A stretch of DNA of 64,000 nucleotides from Acidovorax sp. KKS102 (GTDB taxonomy: Bacteria; Pseudomonadota; Gammaproteobacteria; Burkholderiales; Burkholderiaceae_C), in NCBI RefSeq assembly GCF_000302535.1, contig NC_018708.1, forward strand, positions 4,898,001 to 4,962,000, given 5' to 3'. How positions within the stretch are numbered: position 1 is the first letter of the stretch; each line of letters begins with the position of its first letter. The notes below the pieces were generated by a model that searched no databases, was not told where the DNA came from, and saw only the letters and a program-made list of their open reading frames with translations. The translations under genes were made by a program, and so were the position numbers. This document shows positions 57,652 through 64,000 of this stretch, one piece after another.

Positions 57652-58616
57652 GGGGCCGACACCGCCGGTGTCCAGCGCCACGGCAACACCTGCGGCCGCC
57701 ACAGGGCGCGCAGCACCGTGAGGCGCAACACGCGCTGTGCGCCAGGCCAGGCGGCACGCGCTGCGCGGTCCCACAGCACCTCGGCGTGCGCTGCAATGTG
57801 CAACAAGCCGCCCTCTTCATAGTCCACCACCAGCAAGCCTGCCAGCGGGTGCAATGCGAGGTTGCCCAGGGTGTTGAAGAACTGGTTGCCCGGGTAGTCA
57901 GGCAGGCTCAGCACCACCCCACCCGGTGTCTGCGCCACCTGCACAAAGCCCGGCTCGCCGCCCCGGTGCGATACATCCACGCCTTCGCTGTGCCCGGCGC
58001 CGGGGCGCTGCGCCGAGGCACTGGCGATGAACAGCGTGTCGGCCCGCTGCACACGCGTGATGGCAGCGTCGCCCAGCTCGGCGCCCAGCCACTGCGTCGG
58101 GCCCGGGGCAACCAGCGCTGCGCGCAGGCCGGGCTCGCGAGCCTGGATGTACTTGGGGCAGTTGCCAAAGCTCTGCACCACCTGCACGCCCAGGCCATCG
58201 TCGCCAAATGCGGTCACCCGCCCGTTCATGCGGTTGCGTCGCCGGGTGAGCGGCTCCAACCCGAGCACGCCCACGGCCGCGCCAGGCGCCAGGTGTGCGA
58301 GCACCGGGTCCTTGGAGTCCGGCGCGGTGGCGATCTGCATGCGCAGCGCATCGGGGGTGTGCACAAAACCGGGCGGGCCGGCAAGCATGGTGGCCCATGG
58401 CTGGCCTTGGTCATCCAGCGCCCCCAGCAGCAAGGTGGGCAGCTTTTCAAACAGCTCGCGGTGCTGGTCGGGCATGTGGTCGCGCAGCACCATGGCCCCC
58501 ACGGCCGCCATGCGCTCACGCACCCCCACGCGCGCCTGCAGCGCCTGCTCGCCGGGGTGGAATGCCTCGGGGCGCACCGGCACCGCAACCGATGCAGCAA
58601 TCTCGGTGGTTGTCAT
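57615..58616 (-). CDS. Pyridoxamine 5'-phosphate oxidase-like flavin-binding protein
   Basis: A 333-residue protein resembling the PNPOx-like split-barrel family (LFEKLPTLLLGALDDQGQPW, VGVLGLEPLTRRRNRMNGRV, LADYPGNQFFNTLGNL-type segments). These bind FMN or haem; the substrate is unknown. Homologues are often paired with ferredoxin-reductase or GST genes. The start overlaps the GST stop by 4 bp, so the two are co-translated. Confidence 0.75.
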   Translation of the reverse strand: MTTTEIAASVAVPVRPEAFHPGEQALQARVGVRERMAAVGAMVLRDHMPDQHRELFEKLPTLLLGALDDQGQPWATMLAGPPGFVHTPDALRMQIATAPDSKDPVLAHLAPGAAVGVLGLEPLTRRRNRMNGRVTAFGDDGLGVQVVQSFGNCPKYIQAREPGLRAALVAPGPTQWLGAELGDAAITRVQRADTLFIASASAQRPGAGHSEGVDVSHRGGEPGFVQVAQTPGGVVLSLPDYPGNQFFNTLGNLALHPLAGLLVVDYEEGGLLHIAAHAEVLWDRAARAAWPGAQRVLRLTVLRALWRPQVLPWRWTPAVSAPQFRVMREAALG

Positions 58617-59254
58617 GCCGCCACCTGCTCGGCCGCGGGCAGCTGGTCGGCCAGCACCGGGTAGCCCGGCAACGCCTGCATGCGCGCCACCCAGGCCGCA
58701 ATGCGCGGGTAGGCATCCAGCGGCAACCCCGCCAGATGTGCCTGCGAGGTGTAGCTGACCATGGCCACATCCGCCAGGCTGGGCGCCGAGCCCCCGAGCA
58801 ACCAGGCCCGCCCCTGCAGCTCCTCTTCCATGAAGGCGAGCAGGCGCTTGCCGGTGGCCTGCGCGACCTCGTTCACGGCACGGCCCGTCAATGTGGCAAA
58901 CCGGGGCCCGGCAATGCCCGGCGCCAGAAAGCCTGCCGCCAGGCTGAACCAGCGCTGCAGCTGCGCCTGCCCCACGGCGTCTTGCGGCAGCCAGGCACTG
59001 CCGGGGGCGTAGCGCTGCACCAGGTACACCAGGATGCCATTGCTGTCGCTCAGCACCTGGCCAGCGTCCACCAGCACGGGCACCTGGCCCAGCGGGTTGA
59101 GTGCCAGAAACTCCGCGCGCTGGTGTTCGCCGCGCAGCAGGTTCACGTCGATCACTTCATAGGGCAGCCCGAGCAGGGACAGCATCAGCTCCACACGGTG
59201 GCAGTGGCCCGAGATGGGCATGCGGTAGAGCTGGAGCGGGGTGGTGGGGAACAT
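58613..59254 (-). CDS. Glutathione S-transferase
   Basis: A 213-residue GST with a thioredoxin-like N-terminal domain (LQLYRMPISGHCHRVELMLSLL, the cis-Pro in GQVPVLVDAGQVLSDSNGIL) and an all-helical C-terminal domain (LLGGSAPSLADVAM). Detoxification or a specific catabolic isomerisation are both possible. It diverges from a LysR gene with a 117-bp intergenic region holding a good operator palindrome, so that LysR probably controls it. Confidence 0.9.
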   Translation of the reverse strand: MFPTTPLQLYRMPISGHCHRVELMLSLLGLPYEVIDVNLLRGEHQRAEFLALNPLGQVPVLVDAGQVLSDSNGILVYLVQRYAPGSAWLPQDAVGQAQLQRWFSLAAGFLAPGIAGPRFATLTGRAVNEVAQATGKRLLAFMEEELQGRAWLLGGSAPSLADVAMVSYTSQAHLAGLPLDAYPRIAAWVARMQALPGYPVLADQLPAAEQVAA

Positions 59255-59344
59255 GGAGGAGCCTCGTCGGTGGGTGAAAGGGAAGATGGCTCGACGATAG
59301 CTATTGCAATCTGCGATGTGAATCACCAGCCGCCGCTTTTCATA

Positions 59345-59361
59345 ATTGCGGCTTTCGCAAT
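59345..59361. promoter_or_regulatory. Candidate LysR operator ATTGCG-N5-CGCAAT
   Basis: Perfect 6-5-6 inverted repeat ending 10 bp before the LysR ATG at 59372. This position is typical of autorepression by LysR proteins. A looser ATTGCAAT lies about 40 bp further towards the GST gene. Confidence 0.55.
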
Positions 59362-59371
59362 AATTGAGCGC

Positions 59372-60310
59372 ATGGACTATCTCGACACCCTGCGCTGTTT
59401 TGTGACTGTGGCCGATGCGGGCGGCTTTGCCGTGGCGGCGCGACGGCTGGGCTGCTCGGCCACGGCCGTCACGCGCGCCATCGCGGCGCTGGAGGCGCGG
59501 CTGGGTGTGCTGCTGTTCCAGCGCAGCACGCGCATGGTGCGGCTGACCGAGGCGGGCGAGCGCTTCTTGCAAGACTGCCGCCCCCTCCTGAACGACCTGC
59601 ACGAGGCCGAGCAGGCCGCCAGCGGTGCACAGGCCGAGGCCCAGGGCCTGCTGTCCGTCACCGCGCCGCAAATGTTCGGCATCCAGCATGTGGCGCCCAT
59701 CGTGCAGGGCTTCTTGCAGGCCCAGCCGCGCGTGCAGGTGCGCACGCTGTTCGTCAACCGGCTGGTGCATTTGCTCGATGAAGGCATGGACGTGGCTATC
59801 CGCATCGCGCCCCTGCCCGACTCGGGCCTCACTGCGGTGCAGGTGGGCGCGCTGCGCCGCCTGGTGGTGGCGTCTCCCGCCTACCTGGCGCAACATGGCA
59901 GGCCACGCCACCCTGCAGACCTGAGCAACCACCGCGCCATCGGCTTCGCGTTTGACGCACGCACGCCAGCGCCCTGGAAATTTCGCGATGGCGCCACCGG
60001 CCAGCCGCAGTTCACCTGGATCAGCAACAGCAACGAAGTGGACATTGCCGCCGCAGAGGCAGGCATCGGCCTGACCCGTTGCCTCGCTTACCAGGCCGCA
60101 GCCAGCCTGCGCGCCGGGCGGCTGCGCATCGTGCTCGCCGAGCACGAACTGCCCCCTGTGCCCGTGCACATCGTGTACCCCGCAGGGCGGCGCGCCCCAG
60201 CCAAGGTACGCGCGTTTGTGGAATGGGCGCGCGAGCGCCTGAGCAAGGAGCCGGTGCTGAACGGACGCGGCCTGGGGCGCGGTAACGCCTTGTTGCCAAT
60301 GACTTCGTAA
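59372..60310 (+). CDS. LysR-family regulator divergent from the GST gene
   Basis: A 312-residue regulator. The helix-turn-helix region is LRCFVTVADAGGFAVAARRL and SATAVTRAIAALEARLG, followed by an effector domain (LLSVTAPQMFGIQHVAPIVQ, GMDVAIRIAPLPDSGL) of the CrgA/AaeR-like group. The start at 59372 is fixed by the standard N terminus; the same frame is open far upstream but antisense there. It likely regulates the GST/PNPOx operon. Confidence 0.9.
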   Translation: MDYLDTLRCFVTVADAGGFAVAARRLGCSATAVTRAIAALEARLGVLLFQRSTRMVRLTEAGERFLQDCRPLLNDLHEAEQAASGAQAEAQGLLSVTAPQMFGIQHVAPIVQGFLQAQPRVQVRTLFVNRLVHLLDEGMDVAIRIAPLPDSGLTAVQVGALRRLVVASPAYLAQHGRPRHPADLSNHRAIGFAFDARTPAPWKFRDGATGQPQFTWISNSNEVDIAAAEAGIGLTRCLAYQAAASLRAGRLRIVLAEHELPPVPVHIVYPAGRRAPAKVRAFVEWARERLSKEPVLNGRGLGRGNALLPMTS

Positions 60311-60395
60311 CCTGTCATCGCGCCACCGGCGAGGTCCGTTGCATAGCTAAGTCCGACGCTGTGTCGGGCGGTTATCCGATCTGAAAGGATTTCTC

Positions 60396-60701
60396 ATGAA
60401 CAAGCTCCTCGCTGCCCTGCTCGCTGGTTTCTTTGTGACCGCATCGTTTGCCCAGGCCCCTGCGGCTCCCGCAACACCAGCAGCGCCCGCGAAGGCCGCC
60501 GCACCAGCGACCCCTGCCACACCGGCCGCGCCTGCCACCCCAGCGGCCCCAGCCGCCGAGGCCAAGCCTGCAGCAATGCCCGCCGCAGCCCCCGCATCGG
60601 CACCTGCCGAAAAGAAGGCGGCGAAGAAGACAAAGGCCAAGAAGACCAAGGCAGCGGCAGAGAAAAAGGCCGACGCCGCCAAGCCTGAAGCCGCCAAGTA
60701 A
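60396..60701 (+). CDS. Small secreted Pro/Ala/Lys-rich protein
   Basis: A 101-residue product with a signal peptide (LLAALLAGFFVTASFAQ), then about 45 residues of Pro-Ala-Thr repeats, then a lysine-rich tail (KKAAKKTKAKKTKAAAEKKA). It resembles histone-H1-like or phasin-like low-complexity proteins, but exported. No enzymatic domain. Possibly binds anionic polymers in the periplasm. GAAAGGA precedes ATG 60396 and a strong terminator follows the stop. Confidence 0.7.
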   Translation: MNKLLAALLAGFFVTASFAQAPAAPATPAAPAKAAAPATPATPAAPATPAAPAAEAKPAAMPAAAPASAPAEKKAAKKTKAKKTKAAAEKKADAAKPEAAK

Positions 60702-60721
60702 TTCACGACGCTGCGCCCCAC

Positions 60722-60748
60722 AAAAAAGCCCGCAATGCGGGCTTTTTT
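60722..60748. terminator. Intrinsic terminator, bidirectional
   Basis: A six-A run, GCCCGC-AAT-GCGGGC stem and six-T run. It closes the rightward small secreted gene and can also serve the leftward FKBP gene. Confidence 0.92.
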
Positions 60749-60837
60749 GTGCCTAAGCATCCGCCCCTGCCCGCTGGGCAGAAGCCTGGACTTCCAAGGT
60801 CAGCATGCGTCGCCAGCCTCAGGCTGGCGAGCTGCGA

Positions 60838-61314
60838 TCAATGATGGTGGCCGTGGGCACCATGCACATGGCGGTGCGCAATTTCTTCGGGGCTGGCAGC
60901 GCGCACTTCAGTGACCTTGCAACTGAAGGACAACGCCTGACCTGCCAGTGGGTGGTTGCCGTCCAGGTGCACTTCGGGGCCCTTGATCTTGACCACGTTG
61001 AACACGGCGGGCTGGCCGTCGTTGCCCACGCCTTGCAGCTGGCCGCCGACCTTCACGCCGGGCGGGAACTCGCTTTTGGGAATGGTGCGCACCAGGCTTT
61101 CATCGCGCGCGCCGAAGGCATCTTCCACCGCCAGCTGCAGCGTGGTGCTGAAGCCCACGGCCTGGCCATCGAGTGCGGCCTCGACCTTGGGGAAGATGTT
61201 TTCGTAGCCACCGTGCAGGTACGACAGGTGCCCCGCATCCAGCGGCTTGCCCTGGGGCGTGGTGACCTTGTAGGTGATGGTGACGGCGGAGTCTTTGGTG
61301 ATGGTGGTGGCCAT
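60838..61314 (-). CDS. SlyD-type FKBP peptidyl-prolyl cis-trans isomerase
   Basis: Cytosolic prolyl isomerase/chaperone of 158 residues. The FKBP strand VTITYKVTTPQGKPLDAG, SYLHGGYENIFPKVEAALDGQ and the insert-in-flap region (EDAFGARDESLVRTIPKSEF) identify the SlyD group. It ends in a histidine-rich tail (AHRHVHGAHGHHH) that should bind Ni or other metals. ATG 61314 is used; an upstream ATG at 61374 adds 20 unlikely residues. Confidence 0.9.
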   Translation of the reverse strand: MATTITKDSAVTITYKVTTPQGKPLDAGHLSYLHGGYENIFPKVEAALDGQAVGFSTTLQLAVEDAFGARDESLVRTIPKSEFPPGVKVGGQLQGVGNDGQPAVFNVVKIKGPEVHLDGNHPLAGQALSFSCKVTEVRAASPEEIAHRHVHGAHGHHH

Positions 61315-61475
61315 GGTGGTGCTTGCGCTTTCAGGCGGTGAAGAATCGACGCGGGGCTGGCAGGGGTATGCCACCAGCCGCCGCGCGGGTCAGAACGAAA
61401 CCCCGGATTGTCCACGAGGCGCCGCACGGCTGCCGTAGCGCCCCGTGAAAGCTTGGCAGGGCCTGGTGAACAGCC

Positions 61476-62555
61476 CTATGCGCCCACCGGGGCATCGGCC
61501 GGGCGCTCTTCCTCCGTCTGGCCGGGGTAGCGCGCAAAACGCCGCGCCTCGGTCCCATGCACCGGGTCCTGGTCGGGCCAGGGCCAGCCGCCGAACTGGG
61601 TACGGCGGTAGTCGTTCATGGCCTGCATGATCTCGGCCTGTGTGTTCATCACAAACGGGCCGTACTGCGCCACGGGCTCGGCGATGGGCTGGCCTTGCAG
61701 CAGCAGGCATTCCAGCGGCGTGGCGCCGGTGTTGGTCAGCTGCCAGTCCTGCCCGGCCACCAGCTCCAGCGCGGCGTGCTGGCCCACGTCCTGCGGGCCC
61801 ACGCGCAGGCTGTCGCCCACAAAGAAGTACAGCATGCGGCGCGTGCCCTGGCCGCGCGCGGCGGGCAGCGTCCACTGCGCGCCGGGGTCCATGCGCAGCG
61901 TCCAGATAGCCACATCGCCCTCGGGCTGCGAAGCCCAGGACTCGGGTGGCGGCGCCAGCGGCGCGGGCGCGCCGGGCAGGGCGCCCGCCACCACCGTCAC
62001 CGTGGTGGCACGGCCTGCGTCGTCGTGGTGGACCAGGCGCGGAATGCGCTCGTTCCACAGCATGGTGAAGTGCGGCTCCACCATCTTGTTCTTCGCGGGC
62101 AGGTTCAGCCAGATCTGGAACAGCTCCAGCGGGTTGGGCTCGGTGGCGTTGAGCAGCGGGAACATCTCCGAATGCACGATGCCCTTGCCAGCCGTGACCC
62201 ACTGCACATCGCCCCCGCCAAAACGCGCGGCGGCGCCCAGCGAGTCGGAATGGTCGATTAGGCCCTTGCGCACGAGGGTGACGGTTTCAAAGCCCCGGTG
62301 CGGGTGGCCCGGAAAGCCGGGCACCGTGTCGCCGTGGTACATGCTCCAGCCGTCCTTGCGGCTGAAGTCGCTGCCGATCTGGCGGCCCTCCAGCGACACG
62401 GCGGGCGCAAATGCGCCATTGCCTGCGGGATAGGCGTCGTCATGGTGGGCGCAGAACAGGAACGGGTCCATCGTGGGCCACAGCGGACCCAGCGCCTGGG
62501 CCTGCACGACGGGCAGGCTGGCGGCAGACGAAGACACGGTGGGGGAGGACGACAT
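61476..62555 (-). CDS. Pirin-family protein
   Basis: A 359-residue cupin protein. The N-terminal pirin core has the metal-binding PHRGFETVTLVRKG, with His in FPGHPHRGFE, and VQWVTAGKGIVHSEMF. A C-terminal cupin domain follows (FVGDSLRVGPQDVG). Pirins act as quercetinases or as redox-sensing cofactors; the role here is not determined. It is longer than many pirins, mainly by Ala/Pro-rich spacer. A 226-bp gap separates it from the MFS gene. Confidence 0.88.
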   Translation of the reverse strand: MSSSPTVSSSAASLPVVQAQALGPLWPTMDPFLFCAHHDDAYPAGNGAFAPAVSLEGRQIGSDFSRKDGWSMYHGDTVPGFPGHPHRGFETVTLVRKGLIDHSDSLGAAARFGGGDVQWVTAGKGIVHSEMFPLLNATEPNPLELFQIWLNLPAKNKMVEPHFTMLWNERIPRLVHHDDAGRATTVTVVAGALPGAPAPLAPPPESWASQPEGDVAIWTLRMDPGAQWTLPAARGQGTRRMLYFFVGDSLRVGPQDVGQHAALELVAGQDWQLTNTGATPLECLLLQGQPIAEPVAQYGPFVMNTQAEIMQAMNDYRRTQFGGWPWPDQDPVHGTEARRFARYPGQTEEERPADAPVGA

Positions 62556-62710
62556 CAAGGACTCCTTGGGTTTGCGCCACCGGCTATCGGGCAGCACGCC
62601 TGCCAAAGATAAGGCCAGAGGCCGCTTTCAGAAGTGCGCTGGGTGGAACAGTGCGGTGCGGCATACAGGACAGTGCCGCACAGCGTGCGCACACAGTTTC
62701 GTCACCATTT

Positions 62711-62770
62711 CAGGCAAAAATGACTGCATGCGCTAGTGGAATATGCCTGAACTGCTATCAATTAAATAGC
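62711..62770. repeat. Family A repeat, copy 8
   Basis: GCATGCGCTAGTGGAATATGCC followed by CTGCTATCAATTAAATAG, the same subtype as the copies at 6033 and 21841. Located just past the MFS stop. Confidence 0.75.
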
Positions 62771-62781
62771 ACCCTATCTCC

Positions 62782-64000
62782 TCACACGGCACCCGCGTGG
62801 GAAGGCGCGGCGGCGGACGGTGGTGGTGCCGGGCGCAACACGAAACCACCCAGCACGGCGGCCACCAGCGAGCACACGGCCGACACCCAGAACGCCAGCT
62901 GGTAGCCTGCATTGAGCGCCTGCTGCACGCTGGCCCCGGCCTGGCGCAGGTGGTCGGTGCGGGCATCGGCCAGGCTGGCCAGGATGGCGAGGCCCAGCGC
63001 GCCGCCCATCATGAACGCGGTGTTGACCACCCCCGAGGCCAGCCCCGAGTCTTCGGGCTTCACATCGCCCATGGCGGCCAGCAGCAGCGGGTTGAGCGCA
63101 ATGCCGGCACCCACGCCCAGCAGCAGCATGCCGGGCAGCACGTGGATGACAAACCGCCCCTCGGTGGGTGCCAGCGCAAACAGGGCCAGGCCCACCGCCG
63201 CCAGCAGCAGCCCCCAGCCCAGCGTGCGGCAAATGCCAAAACGCATCACCACCCAGGCCGACAGCCCCAGTGAGCAGCCCGCCATGATGAGGTTGGACGG
63301 CAAAAACGCCAGGCCCACCTGCATCGCGTCATAGCCCAGCACCAGCTGCATGTACAGCGCCGACAGAAAGAACCACGCAAACATCGACGCCGCCCACAGC
63401 ACGCCCACCACGTTGGAGATGGCCAGGTTGCGCAGCCGCAGCAGCGGCAGGGGCACCAGCGGCGCGGTCACATGCGACTCGATGAACAAAAAGGCTGCCA
63501 GCAGCGCCGCCGCAGCCCCCAGCAGCCCCAGCGACTGCAACGAGGTCCAGCCCGCCGCGTTGCCGTTGACGATGGCGTACACCGCCAGCATCAGCGACGC
63601 GGTGATGGTGACGGCGCCCGCCACGTCCAGCCGCTGCCCGTGCGCCTGCCCCTTGCCGCCCGGCAACAGCGCCAGGCAGGCCAGGTAGATGGCCACACCC
63701 ACGGGGATGTTGACCAGAAAGATCCAGTGCCAGCTCAACGCGCTGGTGAGCACCCCGCCCAGCAGCACGCCGATGCTGCCGCCACCGGCGCACACAAAAC
63801 CGTAGACGCCCATGGCCCGCGCACGCTCGCCCGGCTCGGTGAACAGATTCATGATGAGCGACAGCGCCACGGCCGACACCACCGCGCCGCCCACGCCCTG
63901 CACCGCACGTGCCGCCACCAGCAGCCCCTGCGTATTCGCCAGCCCGCAGGCCAGCGATGCGATGGTGAACAGCGTGATGCCCGCCAGAAACAGCCGCCGG
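62782..64000 (-). CDS. MFS transporter, DHA2 (EmrB-like) family, 5' end beyond window
   Basis: Inner-membrane drug:H+ antiporter of the 14-helix type. The visible 405 codons are open to the right edge and lack the N-terminal helices. Segments AARAVQGVGGAVVSAVALSL and SWHWIFLVNIPVGVAIYLAC are the conserved C-motif and helix-5/6 parts of DHA2 exporters. Several further helices and a short Pro/Ala tail follow. The substrate is unknown. The first visible residues (RRLFLAGITLFTIAS) confirm that the frame continues upstream. Confidence 0.88.
   Translation of the reverse strand, partial: RRLFLAGITLFTIASLACGLANTQGLLVAARAVQGVGGAVVSAVALSLIMNLFTEPGERARAMGVYGFVCAGGGSIGVLLGGVLTSALSWHWIFLVNIPVGVAIYLACLALLPGGKGQAHGQRLDVAGAVTITASLMLAVYAIVNGNAAGWTSLQSLGLLGAAAALLAAFLFIESHVTAPLVPLPLLRLRNLAISNVVGVLWAASMFAWFFLSALYMQLVLGYDAMQVGLAFLPSNLIMAGCSLGLSAWVVMRFGICRTLGWGLLLAAVGLALFALAPTEGRFVIHVLPGMLLLGVGAGIALNPLLLAAMGDVKPEDSGLASGVVNTAFMMGGALGLAILASLADARTDHLRQAGASVQQALNAGYQLAFWVSAVCSLVAAVLGGFVLRPAPPPSAAAPSHAGAV

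Overview
The window is a chromosomal segment of a high-GC betaproteobacterium, most likely a Comamonadaceae member close to Acidovorax. The signs are dense, uniformly GC-rich genes, leucine, arginine and alanine codon choices typical of Burkholderiales, two families of dispersed intergenic repeats of the kind seen in Acidovorax and relatives, and a protocatechuate 4,5-cleavage (lig/pmd) operon. Assignments rest on reading the sequence; no database search was run. No rRNA, tRNA, CRISPR array, prophage or transposase was recognised.

Layout. 1-12.6 kb is housekeeping: dacB (cut by the left edge), a DMT exporter, tsaB, rimI, a degenerate uracil-DNA-glycosylase-like protein, corA, a methylthioadenosine/SAH nucleosidase, fadD, pntAB and a lipoprotein. 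12.8-25.9 kb carries central carbon genes (fba, pyk, tkt, gap). Among them sit a two-component system divergent from two PAP2 phosphatases, and the overlapping block speD-nucleotidyltransferase-pepP-CPBP protease. 25.9-32.9 kb holds an MscS channel, two DUF4398-type lipoproteins (one with an OmpA domain), an aldo/keto reductase, a lower-GC secreted protein, a flavin monooxygenase and a stand-alone ClpP-like protease.

33-55 kb is an aromatic-acid catabolic island. Vanillate demethylase (vanAB), with a divergent GntR/FCD regulator, feeds protocatechuate into ligAB, ligC, ligI, ligJ and ligK, giving pyruvate and oxaloacetate. A complete branched-chain-amino-acid-type ABC transporter, two tripartite tricarboxylate (TTT) binding proteins, an unusual binding protein without a signal peptide and a LysR regulator accompany them. 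A second ligA/ligB-type dioxygenase pair with its own LysR gene lies at 52.9-55.2 kb. The octamer TGTATACA, the probable GntR operator, occurs before vanA, the GntR gene, the ABC binding protein and the lig operon, suggesting one regulon.

55.4-64 kb starts with a radical-SAM gene of the UDG-linked family followed by a DUF4130-type protein whose usual C-terminal UDG domain appears to be missing. Then come a PNPOx-like protein, a GST with a divergent LysR, a proline/alanine/lysine-rich secreted protein, a SlyD-type FKBP isomerase, a pirin and a DHA2-type MFS transporter cut by the right edge.

The most unusual observations are dispersed repeats sitting in frame inside two conserved enzyme genes, the shared operator across the van, ABC and lig units, the truncated radical-SAM/UDG partner, and a glycosylase-like protein beside rimI that has lost its catalytic motifs and may be a cryptic DNA polymerase III psi-like subunit.
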